From: Peteryoungia rhizophila | GTDB lineage: Bacteria > Pseudomonadota > Alphaproteobacteria > Rhizobiales > Rhizobiaceae | Length of the DNA stretch: 64,000 nucleotides | Assembly: GCF_004912145.1 (NCBI RefSeq) | Contig: NZ_STGT01000001.1 | Coordinates: forward strand, 558,001 to 622,000 | Reading direction: 5' to 3' | In this document: piece by piece, positions 55,076-64,000 of the stretch | How the letters are laid out: each line of letters starts with the position of its first letter | Numbering within the stretch: position 1 is the stretch's first letter | Program-made: the position numbers and the translations under genes | Notes under the pieces: model-generated | What the model was told of the DNA's origin: nothing | The model's database searches: none | The model's input: only the letters and a program-made list of their open reading frames with translations

Positions 55076-55897
55076 TCAGTTGCGCGGTGCTGACGGATGG
55101 CGGAGCCTGTGGCTCAGCACATGACCGAGAAAGACGGGAATGCCGAGGATATAACGCCGCCAGAGGCGGTTGGGTTCGAGCCACAAGCGGAAGAGCCATT
55201 CCGAGCGCAGGCTTCGGACCCAACGAGGGGCCCGGGTGACCCGGCCCGAAACGAAATCCAGCAAGGCGCCAACGCTGATGACGACACGGGCATGGCCATC
55301 GGCGAGGTGTCTATCGACCCATTTTTCCTGCAAGGGTGTTCCCATGGCAACCAACAGCAGGTCGATGCGGGCCATCTCGATGCGCTTCAGGATCAAGGCG
55401 GGATCGGCGCGATCGAAGTAACCATCCGAAATCTCGATGAACTCGTGCCACGGCGTGTGCTTGCGGAAATTGACCGCTGCGGCCTGCAGCACTTCCGACG
55501 TCGCGCCGAGCAAGCCGATGCGCAGTGGCTTGGCAATGAAGGTCAGGGAAGCCGGCACGAAATCCGTACCGTTGAGATTGGCCGTGAAGCGGCCGCCATG
55601 AAGGAGGCGCGCGGCAATATCGACGCCGATACCGTCAGGCAGAACGAGGCAACGCCCCAGCACGTCGCGATACTCGGGATCGCGCACCATGACATTGGCG
55701 TTGTTGGCATTGAGGAAAGCGATGTGTGTGAAGCCCTGCCGCGAGGTCAGCTTCTGCTCGAGAAGTGCCAGCGCCTGATTCCAGCCAAGATCGTGCACCG
55801 GCATGCCGAGAACGGGCAGAACGGCGATCGCGGGCTGATCGGAGCCGGCAAGGGCCGTTTCGGCCGGTTTTTTCAAGGCTGATGATGAAGCTGACAT
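55076..55897 (-). CDS. WecG/TagA/CpsF-family glycosyltransferase
   Basis: A 273-residue cytoplasmic/peripheral glycosyltransferase (GT26): FLNANNANVMVRDPEYRDVL, LPDGIGVDIAARLLHG, RIGLLGATSEVLQAAA, LLVAMGTPLQEKWVDRH, VGALLDFVSGRVTRAPRWVR and C-terminal EWLFRLWLEPNRLWRRYI. All are typical of the family, which adds hexosamine or ManNAc(A) residues to lipid carriers for surface polysaccharides. It stands alone, next to folD. The polysaccharide it serves is not known from this window. Confidence 0.88.
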   Translation of the reverse strand: MSASSSALKKPAETALAGSDQPAIAVLPVLGMPVHDLGWNQALALLEQKLTSRQGFTHIAFLNANNANVMVRDPEYRDVLGRCLVLPDGIGVDIAARLLHGGRFTANLNGTDFVPASLTFIAKPLRIGLLGATSEVLQAAAVNFRKHTPWHEFIEISDGYFDRADPALILKRIEMARIDLLLVAMGTPLQEKWVDRHLADGHARVVISVGALLDFVSGRVTRAPRWVRSLRSEWLFRLWLEPNRLWRRYILGIPVFLGHVLSHRLRHPSAPRN

Positions 55898-55953
55898 GGT
55901 GGATCCCGAGGATGGTTCCGCCAGACCCTATCTACCAGAGCTGAAATCCGAGT

Positions 55954-55982
55954 GAAAACCGACACTGAAATTGTCGGTTTTC
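55954..55982 (-). terminator. Terminator at the end of the flagellar operon
   Basis: GAAAACCGACA (55954-55964) and TGTCGGTTTTC (55972-55982) form a perfect 11-bp stem with a 7-nt loop; on the minus strand the stem ends in GTTTTC. It lies 54 bp past the last flagellar-cluster stop (56036). Confidence 0.85.
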
Positions 55983-56035
55983 CATCAGTGCAACGTTAAC
56001 CACCACGATGGGGTCGGTGCCATCGATGGGAATGG

Positions 56036-56575
56036 TCAGTGACCGGAGGATGCCGGCTGCTCTCCGACCGTCTCGCCCTCGACCACCGTCGTCATCTCCA
56101 TCGGCCTGGAGCTGCCTTCCGCCGACTTGCGGGCCGCTTCCTTGGAGACGTAGTCAAGCTGCTCGATGAGGACCTGATCCACCATGCCTTCGCCGAGGCG
56201 CGCATTCATCTCCGTCTTGATCTTCTCGCGGAAGTCGTTGACGTCAAAGCTCGAGACATTGCCGATGTCGACCATCTTGTTGCCGACGAGCAGCGTGAAC
56301 AGCTGGTCGGTCATCAGTTCGGTGGTGGGCAAGGTCTGGCCCTTGACCTTTTCCTTGTCCATCATGAAGGAAATGCGGGTGAGGAAATATCCGGTTACAT
56401 CACCGCCCCCGATCACGGGGATGGTGATCGACTCGCCCCGGATCAGTTCCAGGGCCGCCTTCTGGGCGTCTTCCTCACTCGGGCCGGCCGGGGCTGTCGC
56501 CAGGTAGATCGAGCCGTAGACGGCTCCCAGCGTGACGATGCAGACCCAAAGGCCGATTCCGAGTATCTTGCCCAT
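56036..56575 (-). CDS. Membrane-anchored FliL-like protein of the flagellar cluster
   Basis: A 179-residue protein: N-terminal membrane segment (about 4-28), then a periplasmic domain with the FliL-like order TTELMTDQLFTLLVGNKMVDIGN, DVNDFREKIKTEMNARLGEGMVDQVLIEQLDYVSKE. FliL supports stator/torque function around the motor. The match is by pattern, and a true FliL may exist elsewhere. It is the last gene of the flagellar run and overlaps its neighbour by one base. It could be a second FliL-like stator partner. Confidence 0.6.
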   Translation of the reverse strand: MGKILGIGLWVCIVTLGAVYGSIYLATAPAGPSEEDAQKAALELIRGESITIPVIGGGDVTGYFLTRISFMMDKEKVKGQTLPTTELMTDQLFTLLVGNKMVDIGNVSSFDVNDFREKIKTEMNARLGEGMVDQVLIEQLDYVSKEAARKSAEGSSRPMEMTTVVEGETVGEQPASSGH

Positions 56576-56940
56576 CAGAACTCGCTGAACTGAAACTGTT
56601 CCTGAGAATAGGTGCCGTCACCATCGGCATCACGCACCGCATTCTTCAAGAGATCGGCGACAGCACGGACTGCCGAGAGATGGGCCTCGACGCGACGGGC
56701 GTTGAGGGCGAGCTTTTCCTTGAGCACATGGAGCTGCTCGACGTAATTGACGGCGAATTCGCGCGGATCCGTGTCACGGAAGAGCATGGTGAGCTCATAG
56801 AGGCACCGGCTCTTATGCGCGTTGGAGACCTTGAAATCGAATTCGGGATCCTTGCCGATCCGCTCGTTCTCATTGTCGATGATGCGCTCCAGGCGGCTCA
56901 GCACCGTCTTCACGCGGTATTCGCTCGAAACAACTTCCAT
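56575..56940 (-). CDS. FlgN-like helical protein of the flagellar cluster
   Basis: A 121-residue, entirely helical protein (YRVKTVLSRLERIIDNENERI ... EQLHVLKEKLALNARRVEAHLSAVRAVADLL) with the length and heptad pattern of FlgN export chaperones for FlgK/FlgL, both of which are encoded upstream. It lies 29 bp downstream of the rod-binding-like gene. Weak sequence signature; assignment by size, helix pattern and context. Confidence 0.6.
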   Translation of the reverse strand: MEVVSSEYRVKTVLSRLERIIDNENERIGKDPEFDFKVSNAHKSRCLYELTMLFRDTDPREFAVNYVEQLHVLKEKLALNARRVEAHLSAVRAVADLLKNAVRDADGDGTYSQEQFQFSEF

Positions 56941-56969
56941 GAAATTCTGCCCTGTCTTTCGAAAATTGA

Positions 56970-57524
56970 TCAGTTTTTGGTGTCAGCGCCAGCACCCAGG
57001 GTGCGACGCTCGAGATCGGTCACCCAGCTCATGGCCAGCCCGCGGTCCGTTTCGTCGGTCGCGGCGTTGACGCTATCTTGCCCGCGCACGCGCTGGAGAG
57101 CCTCGTCATACATCTGCTGTGCGATGCCGACGCCACCGGAATCGGCAATGGTCGAGCCCAGCTGCTCGGCCATCATGCTCTTCCACATCTCGCCGGAATT
57201 GCCCTTGCCGTAGACTTCCTCACTCTCGTCCGGCAGCATGCTCTGGACGAAATTGGTCAGGTAGACGGCTTCGAAATCGCGATAGATCTTCGGTGGCTTG
57301 CCGGCCTCCTCGGTCTTCTCGGCCATCGCTTCGGTGCGCGCGGCGTTCGTGGTCCGGTTCAGAATGTCGACGGTTGCGCCAAAGCCTGCGCCCTTTTCGG
57401 CGAGACTGTTCGCCATGAAGTTTGCGCGGTTGGTCTTCAACTGTTCCTGGGCTGCAGCGACTTGCGCCGGATCAGCGGCGCGGACCACGTCCAGCACCAG
57501 ATCGCTCGGAGGAGATATGGCCAC
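56970..57524 (-). CDS. Rod-binding protein, FlgJ N-domain/CheL-like
   Basis: A 184-residue protein with a disordered N-terminus and the rod-binding domain KIYRDFEAVYLTNFVQSMLPDESEEVYGKGNSGEMWKSMMAEQLGSTIADSGGVGIAQQMYDEAL, which matches the N-terminal half of FlgJ. There is no muramidase half, as in alphaproteobacterial CheL/FlgJ. It is probably a rod assembly cap. Confidence 0.78.
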   Translation of the reverse strand: MAISPPSDLVLDVVRAADPAQVAAAQEQLKTNRANFMANSLAEKGAGFGATVDILNRTTNAARTEAMAEKTEEAGKPPKIYRDFEAVYLTNFVQSMLPDESEEVYGKGNSGEMWKSMMAEQLGSTIADSGGVGIAQQMYDEALQRVRGQDSVNAATDETDRGLAMSWVTDLERRTLGAGADTKN

Positions 57525-57557
57525 GGTGACATCCTCGATTTCGGTTCGAGGTGACTA

Positions 57558-57968
57558 TCACTCCTGAAGCTTGCTGGAGGCTGGTGTGGCAAACTGCAGA
57601 TCGATCAGGTCGTAAATCGCGTCATCGTCCCGCTGGCGCTCCTCGTGATCGCGCGCATCCTTCATGTTTTCCTCCAGACGATCGCCCTTGGCGCGTTCAC
57701 GCATCAGCTTCATCTCCTGGACCTGCTGGAGACCATGCAGCTGCTTGTCCGTATTGGACAAGCGATCGAACCGGTCGGCATAATTCTGCGCGAACAGCCG
57801 GTGCAGCGGATCGAGGGAGCCGATCGCGTCCATCACGGTGTCCATCGACCGCGCATTTTCCTCGATGCGCTGGGCGGTGATTCCAAGATCGCTTTCCGCC
57901 ATGCGCTCCATATGGCGTTGCACGGCCACGAGGCGCTTGAGCTTGTCGGATTTCTTGTTGGGTCCCAA
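57558..57968 (-). CDS. Coiled-coil flagellar-cluster protein (FliJ-like?)
   Basis: A 136-residue, highly charged helical protein (KRLVAVQRHMERMAESDLGITAQRIEEN ... QVQEMKLMRERAKGDRLEENMKDARDHEE). It starts with TTG at 57968, supported by GAGGAGG 5 nt upstream. It lies directly after fliR. Length and coiled coils resemble FliJ, the export-gate stalk, but sequence support is weak. A role in flagellar export is inferred from position. Confidence 0.6.
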   Translation of the reverse strand: MGPNKKSDKLKRLVAVQRHMERMAESDLGITAQRIEENARSMDTVMDAIGSLDPLHRLFAQNYADRFDRLSNTDKQLHGLQQVQEMKLMRERAKGDRLEENMKDARDHEERQRDDDAIYDLIDLQFATPASSKLQE

Positions 57969-57978
57969 GGCGCCCTCC

Positions 57979-58728
57979 TCAGAAGTTGAAGATCGTCGGG
58001 AAATTCTGGGCGAACTGCATGACCATGGCAGCGATGGTGAAATAGACCAGCAGGAGGCCGCCCAGCAGAAGATACGGAGTCGAGATGTAGAAGACCGGCA
58101 CCTGCGGCGCGAGCTTGTTCACCAGACCGACGGCGACGTTGAACATCAGACCGAAGATCATGAAGGGGCTCGCCAATCGCAGCATCAGCATGAAGGTCTG
58201 CGACAAGGTGTCGGTCAGCGTGATCAGCATCTTCTGGCTGTCCGGCATGCCGCCCAGCGGCATGACGGTGTAGGAATCGACCAGCGCGCGGAACACGACA
58301 TGGTGGAAATCCATCATGAAGAGCAGCAGCAGGCCGCCGAAGGAAATCAGGTTGGTCATCTGGTTTTCGGACGTGTCTTCGAGAATATCCATAGCGCCTG
58401 GCGTATTGAGACCGATCGCCATGGACACGACCGAGCCCGTAAACTGCAATCCGAGCACGTAGAGGCGCGGCACCAGGCCGTACATCATGCCGATCAAAAT
58501 TTCGGCGACGATCACGCCGACCAGCGTGGCTCCGCCCACGGAGACACGCGGGTAAAGCTGGTCGAACAGCAGCGGGGTCATCGCCATGGAGACCGCGAAT
58601 GCCAGGAAAAATCGAACCGTCACCGAAATGCGGGCGGAGGAGAAGCCCGGCAGGGTCATGATGCAGGAGCCAATGCGACAGAAGATCGCAAACAGTACCA
58701 GCACAGTCCCCTGCGGGTCAGCAATCAT
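57979..58728 (-). CDS. fliR: Flagellar export gate protein FliR
   Basis: A 249-residue, six-TM protein. [23 protein letters not shown] near the N-terminus and [48 protein letters not shown] near the C-terminus are FliR marks. It forms the FliPQR gate with FliQ. Its ATG overlaps the flhA stop by 4 bp (coupled). Confidence 0.94.
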   Translation of the reverse strand: MIADPQGTVLVLFAIFCRIGSCIMTLPGFSSARISVTVRFFLAFAVSMAMTPLLFDQLYPRVSVGGATLVGVIVAEILIGMMYGLVPRLYVLGLQFTGSVVSMAIGLNTPGAMDILEDTSENQMTNLISFGGLLLLFMMDFHHVVFRALVDSYTVMPLGGMPDSQKMLITLTDTLSQTFMLMLRLASPFMIFGLMFNVAVGLVNKLAPQVPVFYISTPYLLLGGLLLVYFTIAAMVMQFAQNFPTIFNF

Positions 58729-60818
58729 GAAATGGAGCCCAAAATCTTGATCTCGATGCCCTTGGCCAGTTCCACATGGGAGAGGACCGGCAGCGTGGCA
58801 AAGAGTCGTTCGATGATCATGCGCACATAGGACCGCGTTTCGGGCGACGTGACAAGAACGAAGGGCAGGCCGCGGTCCATGAATTCACGGATAACCTGGC
58901 TCGCCTGTTCGGAAAACTCTTCGAGGCTGCGCGGATCGATATCGAATTCGACGATTTCGCCCTTGGCGTCGCGCTTCAGGGCCTGGTGGAAGACGAGATC
59001 CCACTTGGAGCCGAGTCGCAGTACGCGCAGCACGCCATTGTCGGTCAGGTCACCACAGAGCTGCTGGGCCATGCGCACGCGAACATGCTCGACGATCTGC
59101 TCCGTCTTGCGGACATGCGGCGCGAGTTCGGCGACGGCTTCGAGGATGAGGTGCAGGTTTCGGATCGACACACGTTCGGCCAGGAGCAGTTTCAGCACGG
59201 CCTGCAGACCGGAATAGGACATGTGCGACGAGCAGATCTCGTCGGCGAGCTTCTTGTATTCTGGATCTAGGCGATCGATCAGCACCTTGACGTCCTTGTA
59301 GGACAGGAGCTGTGGCAGGTTGTTGCGGATGACTTCCGAGACGTGTGTCAAGACGACCGACACGTTGTCGATCGGGTGGAAACCTTCGCGTTTCAGTTCT
59401 TCCGTGAAGGTTTCAAGGACAGAGACCGCAGGCATGCCAAATGCGGGTTCGCGGATTTCGTCGCCCGGAACGTTCGGCTTGCGGCCGGAGCCGGTGACGA
59501 CGAGAACTTCGCCGACACGCAGGTTGTTGGACGCGACCGTCGTGCCGTGGATGCGGATCTGGTAGGCCTTTTCCGGGATTGCGATATCGTCGGTGACCTT
59601 GATTTCCGGGACCACGAAACCGTACTGGCTGGCGAATTTCTTGCGCATCTTGCCGACGCGGAAGGCGAGTTCCTGGTGGGCGCCGAGGAGGCGTGTCGAG
59701 ACGAGCTTGCCGAGGGCGAGCTCGATTTCCGAGGTCTTCAGGACCGACTTGACCGAATCTTTCTCGGCTTCCTTGTTCTGGATGACCTTCTTTTCCTCGG
59801 TCTCACGCTTCAGCTTGCTCGCGGCTTCGAGCTGGCGCGGGATGAACCAGGCGCCGAAAGCCATGATACCACCGAGCATAGCGAACGGGATGATCGGCAG
59901 ACCTGGCACGATAGCGAGTGCACCCATCAGTGCCGAGGCCACGAACAGCGCGCGCGGATAGCCGCTCAGCTGATTGACCACAGCCTCGTCGGTCGAGCCG
60001 GGCGTGCCGCCGCGCGAGACCAAGAGGCCGGCTGCCAGCGAAACGATGAGCGCCGGAACCTGCGAAACGATACCGTCGCCGACGGAAAGCTTGACGAAGA
60101 CGTCGGCCGCTTCGCCCAATTCCATGCCGTGGCGGAAGTAGCCGATGATGATGCCGCCGGCGACGTTGATGGCAGTGATGATGAGGCCCGCGATCGCGTC
60201 GCCGCGGACGAACTTCGAAGCACCGTCCATGGCGCCGAAGAAGGAGCTTTCCTGCTCCAGTTCGCGGCGTCTGTGCTGTGCTTCCTTTTCGTCGATGATG
60301 CCGGCCGACAGGTCGGCGTCGATCGACATCTGCTTGCCGGGGATAGCATCGAGGGTGAAGCGGGCGCCGACTTCCGCGATACGGGTGGCACCCTTGGTGA
60401 TGACGATGAAGTTAACCGTGATCAGGATGAGAAAGACGATCAGACCAATGACGAAGTCACCACCCATGACGAGATTGGCGAAGCCGGCGATCACACCGCC
60501 AGCTGCACCATGTCCCTCGTGCCCATGCGAGAGGATTACGCGCGTCGTCGCGATGTTCAGCGACAGGCGGATCATGGTGGCGATCAGCAGGATGGTCGGG
60601 AAAGACGAGAAGTCGAGCGGGCGCTGGATCCACAGCGACACCATCAGGATCAGGACGGATAGGGCGATCGAGAATGCGAGGCCGACATCGATGAGGAAAG
60701 GCGGGATCGGCAGGAAGAGGATGCACAGGATCATCACGATCCCGAACGCGAATCCGATGTCACGCCCGCTGGGGCTCACCTTCGGGATTACGAGTGCAGG
60801 TGGTTGCGCCATGTCCAT
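58725..60818 (-). CDS. flhA: Flagellar export protein FlhA
   Basis: A 697-residue protein: eight N-terminal membrane segments (about 1-330) with [29 protein letters not shown] and [23 protein letters not shown], and a C-terminal cytoplasmic domain (about 350-697) that binds chaperone-substrate complexes. It is the proton-linked export channel component. Start ATG 60818; a second ATG two codons later is possible. It lies 102 bp after fliQ. Confidence 0.96.
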   Translation of the reverse strand: MDMAQPPALVIPKVSPSGRDIGFAFGIVMILCILFLPIPPFLIDVGLAFSIALSVLILMVSLWIQRPLDFSSFPTILLIATMIRLSLNIATTRVILSHGHEGHGAAGGVIAGFANLVMGGDFVIGLIVFLILITVNFIVITKGATRIAEVGARFTLDAIPGKQMSIDADLSAGIIDEKEAQHRRRELEQESSFFGAMDGASKFVRGDAIAGLIITAINVAGGIIIGYFRHGMELGEAADVFVKLSVGDGIVSQVPALIVSLAAGLLVSRGGTPGSTDEAVVNQLSGYPRALFVASALMGALAIVPGLPIIPFAMLGGIMAFGAWFIPRQLEAASKLKRETEEKKVIQNKEAEKDSVKSVLKTSEIELALGKLVSTRLLGAHQELAFRVGKMRKKFASQYGFVVPEIKVTDDIAIPEKAYQIRIHGTTVASNNLRVGEVLVVTGSGRKPNVPGDEIREPAFGMPAVSVLETFTEELKREGFHPIDNVSVVLTHVSEVIRNNLPQLLSYKDVKVLIDRLDPEYKKLADEICSSHMSYSGLQAVLKLLLAERVSIRNLHLILEAVAELAPHVRKTEQIVEHVRVRMAQQLCGDLTDNGVLRVLRLGSKWDLVFHQALKRDAKGEIVEFDIDPRSLEEFSEQASQVIREFMDRGLPFVLVTSPETRSYVRMIIERLFATLPVLSHVELAKGIEIKILGSIS

Positions 60819-60920
60819 TCCATCTCTTCATGAGAAGTCATCCGGAAGATCATACTTCCGGCAGTCTGCTTCCGAGAGATAGCGGTCGAAGCTTGCGCGA
60901 GGGTGTCAGACCGGTCGTCG

Positions 60921-61187
60921 CTAGAAGCCGGACTCGATCCGCGAAAAGACGAGGGTCGTGAAGAGATTGATTTGCGCACCGACAAAGGGAGCGGAAATGC
61001 CGATGGTGATCATGATCGCGAGGATCTTCGGCACGAAGGTCAGTGTCATTTCCTGAACCTGGGTCAGCGCCTGGATCAGGGCGATGGCGACACCGACGAT
61101 CATGCCGGCGGCAACCGCCGGACCAGAGGCGATGATGATCGTCCAGATCGCTGCCTGCAAAATGTCGAGAGCGTCTGCCTCATTCAT
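60921..61187 (-). CDS. fliQ: Flagellar export gate protein FliQ
   Basis: An 88-residue, two-TM protein: LQAAIWTIIIASGPAVAAGMIVGVAIALIQALTQVQEMTLTFVPKI is the FliQ core. The ATG at 61187 is close to a second in-frame-independent ATG. It forms the FliPQR complex. It follows flgD by 58 bp. Confidence 0.95.
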   Translation of the reverse strand: MNEADALDILQAAIWTIIIASGPAVAAGMIVGVAIALIQALTQVQEMTLTFVPKILAIMITIGISAPFVGAQINLFTTLVFSRIESGF

Positions 61188-61245
61188 GAGACGATATCCT
61201 TCCGGAGCGGCGAATCATGCCCTCCACTCCGAAAGGCCTAGCATA

Positions 61246-61707
61246 TCAGGTGTCGGCCGTCTCGGTTTCAGGCACGGTCTCAGGCTTCGTGCCGACGCGG
61301 ACACCGACGACGATCGGGATTTCCTTGCCATCGGTCGTGGTGGCAATCATCGTATCGCTGTAGACCCGGACCGAGGCCACTATGCCGCTCGTCTTTTCGT
61401 CCGCGCTGGTGATCGTCTTGCCGATGTAGGACGATGCGTTCGTCAGGGCGTTGCCTGTGATCAGCGTCTCGAGATTCGAGTTCATCTGGATCGACTGCTC
61501 GACCTGGGAGAAGGTCGCGAGCTGCGAGATCTGTTCGCTGGCGTCCATCGGATCCGTCGGATCCTGGTTCTTCATCTGGGCGATGAGGAGTTTCAGGAAG
61601 CTGTCATAGTCGATCGACGCCTTCTCAGCCGCCTTGCCGGCCGTGCTGTTGTTGGTCGACGACGTGGTGGTCGTGCTGGCGGCGCCGGTTACCGGATCTA
61701 CCGCCAT
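61246..61707 (-). CDS. flgD: Flagellar hook cap protein FlgD
   Basis: A 153-residue protein: Thr/Ser-rich N-terminus, then [45 protein letters not shown], the FlgD signature. It is shorter than enterobacterial FlgD (about 230), as usual in rhizobia, with a small C-terminal domain. The ATG lies inside the flbT 3' end (10-bp overlap). Confidence 0.94.
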   Translation of the reverse strand: MAVDPVTGAASTTTTSSTNNSTAGKAAEKASIDYDSFLKLLIAQMKNQDPTDPMDASEQISQLATFSQVEQSIQMNSNLETLITGNALTNASSYIGKTITSADEKTSGIVASVRVYSDTMIATTTDGKEIPIVVGVRVGTKPETVPETETADT

Positions 61708-62147
61708 GGCGCGATCTCCTTGCGGATCTGTTCGATCGTCGCAGGCGCCATTTCCTGATTGTTCAGGATCCGGTCTTCGATCGGGTAGAGCTGGCGGATC
61801 GCCTTCAGGGCATCAAACGCGCGTCCCGAAGAGACCATGCCGTCGATGCGCTTCAGCTCGGCGAGGATCTCCTCGTTTTCGAAGCAGGTGAGCAGCATGA
61901 TCACCGACTTGCGGAACATCGCGAGCGACTGGTCCTTGCCTTCCGGATTGATCAGCATCATCTGAGCGATGAAGTAGAGCTGACGCAGCGGCGTCGTGGC
62001 CTGCTCCGGCTGCAGAACGTGGTTCTCGAGCAGGAACGTCACATCGTTCAGGAATTCTAGGGCAACCTTGCGGTCGACGCGAAGAACCGCTCCGTTGATA
62101 AAAATACGTTCGCCCGACTTGAGCGAGATGCGCAAAGTGCTCTTCAT
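61698..62147 (-). CDS. flbT: Flagellin synthesis regulator FlbT
   Basis: A 149-residue protein; [64 protein letters not shown] is the FlbT signature. In Caulobacter it binds flagellin mRNA and lowers its translation/stability; effects in rhizobia may differ. It overlaps flaF by 4 bp and flgD by 10 bp. Confidence 0.95.
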   Translation of the reverse strand: MKSTLRISLKSGERIFINGAVLRVDRKVALEFLNDVTFLLENHVLQPEQATTPLRQLYFIAQMMLINPEGKDQSLAMFRKSVIMLLTCFENEEILAELKRIDGMVSSGRAFDALKAIRQLYPIEDRILNNQEMAPATIEQIRKEIAPWR

Positions 62148-62491
62148 TTAAGTCCATCCCTGATGATGGTTGTCACGTCGATTATGCCCTGGAAGTTTTC
62201 GGACTCACGCTTACGGATCCGGTCACACTCTTTCAAAATCCAGATGGCGATGGAAATCAGATTGGCGCGTATTTCGGCGCCCAGCTGGTTCTCGGGGTTT
62301 TGCAGATCTTCGATCAGCCGGACCCAAACACGGCGAGTATAAAACAGAGCTTCGATCGCTTCGCGGGAATAGCCCTTCTTCTCCCGGGCCGCGCTCAGAA
62401 GCTGGATGCAACGGTCAAGGGCCTGCCGTTCGCGCTCCTTGGCGTCGGCGACGCCATCTTCCATAATTTCGGCATATGAGAACTGGTACAT
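62144..62491 (-). CDS. flaF: Flagellin synthesis regulator FlaF
   Basis: A 115-residue helical protein ([27 protein letters not shown] ... [39 protein letters not shown]), the FlaF family. It acts opposite FlbT in flagellin control/secretion in alphaproteobacteria. It lies 36 bp after flgL and overlaps flbT. Confidence 0.94.
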   Translation of the reverse strand: MYQFSYAEIMEDGVADAKERERQALDRCIQLLSAAREKKGYSREAIEALFYTRRVWVRLIEDLQNPENQLGAEIRANLISIAIWILKECDRIRKRESENFQGIIDVTTIIRDGLK

Positions 62492-62527
62492 TCAGTTGCC
62501 CTTCAGTTTCATTTCACCCTTTGCTCA

Positions 62528-63592
62528 TCAAAGGTAGTTTACAAGACTCAACCCCTGGATCCTCGCGGTCAGGGTGTAAGATGCTTCCACCATGGACAGC
62601 AGAGAGTTAACGCGAGTCGACGCTTCGTACGCATCTACTTCAATCTTGCCCGACAGGCTGGTCTCGATGATGTCGACCTGGATCCTCAGCGAGGCATCCG
62701 CCTTCTCGATGCGGTTCTCGGACAAGCCGAGTGCGGATCGGGTGGAATTGATGCCGGTGATGGCGCGGCCGGTATAGTCGATAGCCTTGTTGATCGCGAC
62801 GGTGACGGCGTTGGCGGGCGCGCCGATCGTCATCAGTTCCTTCGTCACGATGGCCGAGAGCGCGAAGTAGCGAAAGCCGTCCTCGTTGGCCGAGGTCGAT
62901 GTCTGGACGGTTTCCGATTGTGTGATGCGGCTCGTCATCGCCTGGTCGGTGGCGCTCGACCAATCAGTGTTCCAATCGGCTCCCGTGTACATCGGCTCGA
63001 GTACGGAGCCGATAAAGTCTTCCATGCTCGGGACCGCGCCGCTGGCGACGATCGTTGCCGTGCCGGCCGTATCTGTCGGCAGAAAGCCGAAGTATGCGGT
63101 AAAGGCGTTGTCGAAGGCGGTCTTGGCAGCAGACGTTTCGGTGTATTCTTCGAGCGGCTTGACGTCGGTGTTGATGCCGGCGAACAGGAATTCGCCATTG
63201 GCCGCCTGATTGGCCATGCTGGTCATCGTCGATAGAGAGTTCGTCACAGTCATGACCGTCGTGTTGACCGTGTCGCTGTTGGACGATCCAGAGATCGTGA
63301 TCAGCGCGTTGTTCATCTCTTCCGCGGCGGTCGCGATCTGCTTGAGGGCTTCCTGGGAAGCGGAGAGGCGCTGGGTTGCGATCGAATTGTTGCTGATCAT
63401 CGAGTTCAGCCGCAAGCTCTCGCGATTGAGATCGACGACCGTCGATGTCTTGCTGCCCAGTTCCGCGCCGATATCGGCGTAGAATCCGGTGCTGACCTCC
63501 TGCTGCGCCTTCAGAAGTTCGTTCTGCGCCTGCCGGATCGTCAGGCGCATGGACGTCTGGGTCGAGAGGTTGGAAACGCTGGCTGTCGACAT
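62528..63592 (-). CDS. flgL: Flagellar hook-filament junction protein FlgL
   Basis: A 354-residue flagellin-like protein: N-terminal helix (STQTSMRLTIRQAQNELLKAQQEVSTGFYADIG) and C-terminal helices (SLRIQVDIIETSLSGKIEVDAYEASTRVNSLLSMVEASYTLTARIQGLSLVNYL) flanking a variable middle. It joins hook and filament with FlgK. It lies 6 bp after flgK; an AGGGGT-like site precedes ATG 63592. The FlgN-like gene at 56575 is a likely chaperone. Confidence 0.94.
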   Translation of the reverse strand: MSTASVSNLSTQTSMRLTIRQAQNELLKAQQEVSTGFYADIGAELGSKTSTVVDLNRESLRLNSMISNNSIATQRLSASQEALKQIATAAEEMNNALITISGSSNSDTVNTTVMTVTNSLSTMTSMANQAANGEFLFAGINTDVKPLEEYTETSAAKTAFDNAFTAYFGFLPTDTAGTATIVASGAVPSMEDFIGSVLEPMYTGADWNTDWSSATDQAMTSRITQSETVQTSTSANEDGFRYFALSAIVTKELMTIGAPANAVTVAINKAIDYTGRAITGINSTRSALGLSENRIEKADASLRIQVDIIETSLSGKIEVDAYEASTRVNSLLSMVEASYTLTARIQGLSLVNYL

Positions 63593-63598
63593 CAGGGG

Positions 63599-64000
63599 TT
63601 ACCCCGCCATTTCGAGAACAGCCTTCAGCATCTCGTCGACGGTGGAGACGAGTTTGGCCGCGGCCTTGTAGGACTGCTCTACATCGAGCAGGAGCGAGAG
63701 CTCTTCGTCGAGGCTGACGGCCGTCTTGGAAGAGTAGGTCTGGAAGGTACGCTCGTAGAGCGCCTGCTTGTTTTCGTTGGCCGTCGTCGCATTCGACCGC
63801 AGTTCTTCGAGCCAGCCGATCGAGTTGCTGGCGAAGGACAGGACGCTTGCATCTGTCTTGAGATCGGCATCGGCGGAGAAGCTGCGATTTGCCGCAAGTT
63901 CATCCACATACGAGTTGATGAGATCGGTGTAACCCGAGGAGCCATCCACGTTCTGGACATAGGCAGCGCCGTTGATGCCGCCGTCGCGGATCAGCATCGG
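63599..64000 (-). CDS. flgK: Flagellar hook-associated protein FlgK, 3' part
   Basis: The C-terminal 133-134 residues of FlgK run off the window: KTAVSLDEELSLLLDVEQSYKAAAKLVSTVDEMLKAVLEMAG is the conserved C-terminal D0 helix, with NENKQALYERTFQTYS before it. The N-terminal part lies beyond position 64000. It is first in the visible run flgK-flgL-flaF-flbT-flgD-fliQ-flhA-fliR. Confidence 0.92.
   Translation of the reverse strand, partial: PMLIRDGGINGAAYVQNVDGSSGYTDLINSYVDELAANRSFSADADLKTDASVLSFASNSIGWLEELRSNATTANENKQALYERTFQTYSSKTAVSLDEELSLLLDVEQSYKAAAKLVSTVDEMLKAVLEMAG

Overview
The window looks like a core chromosomal segment of a fast-growing rhizobium-type alphaproteobacterium (order Rhizobiales/Hyphomicrobiales, probably family Rhizobiaceae). 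The grounds are high GC, an alphaproteobacterial tRNA-His without a templated G-1, a cbrA/phasin/acetoacetyl-CoA synthetase/potFGHI/aceA neighbourhood, an aglREFGAK alpha-glucoside cluster, zwf-pgl-edd, and a flgK-flgL-flaF-flbT-flgD-fliQ-flhA-fliR flagellar block. As far as I recall, these gene orders match Sinorhizobium meliloti and relatives. I see no integrase, transposase, phage or CRISPR array. The only dispersed repeat I recognise is a rhizobial intergenic palindromic element at 24356-24472.

Layout. 1-2.2 kb: 3' end of a branched-chain aminotransferase, a PilZ gene, a nonsense-broken gene and tRNA-His. 2.2-6.6 kb: a phasin gene divergent from a large soluble CbrA-like PAS histidine kinase, with a TGCA-rich operator and a CtrA-type TTAA-N7-TTAA box between them. 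6.6-9.8 kb: an operon of a DUF4173 membrane protein with a CreB/CreC-like two-component pair. 10-12.6 kb: a LysE exporter and a lone fused iron-type ABC permease. 12.8-17.1 kb: acetoacetyl-CoA synthetase, an AsmA-like protein and a small membrane protein. 17.2-21.2 kb: a putrescine-type ABC transporter (potFGHI). 21.4-24.8 kb: an ScfR-type regulator divergent from isocitrate lyase. 24.9-30.4 kb: a LysR regulator, small proteins, a chemoreceptor and a YhiN-type flavoprotein. 30.6-33.3 kb: a puuA/puuB-like putrescine catabolic pair. 33.5-37.6 kb: zwf-pgl-edd (Entner-Doudoroff entry). 37.9-45.9 kb: a soluble PAS chemoreceptor, an ECF sigma/anti-sigma pair divergent from a DUF4394 exported protein, an alpha/beta hydrolase, an anchored DUF2778 protein, an SDR and a PilZ-like protein. 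46-54 kb: aglK-A-G-F-E, divergent from aglR. 54-56 kb: folD and a WecG/TagA-type glycosyltransferase. 56-64 kb: flagellar export, hook and regulatory genes, all on the minus strand, running off the end inside flgK.

Functional themes. Carbon storage and C2/C4 metabolism: phasin, acetoacetyl-CoA synthetase, isocitrate lyase and its regulator. Sugar uptake into the Entner-Doudoroff route: agl genes plus zwf-pgl-edd. Polyamine uptake and breakdown: pot plus puu. Motility: two chemoreceptors and the flagellar block, together with cell-cycle signalling through the CbrA-like kinase.

I found no clear unknown multi-gene system. The most interesting material is regulatory DNA that matches its neighbours: a matched pair of divergent ECF-type promoters (41101-41179), three TGCAG repeats at exact 11-bp steps upstream of the CreBC-like operon (10013-10039), a CtrA-type box in front of cbrA (2827-2841), paired LacI operators at aglR/aglE, an inverted repeat before aceA, and MarR-like palindromes before the hydrolase. 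All were found by eye and none has been tested statistically or by comparison.
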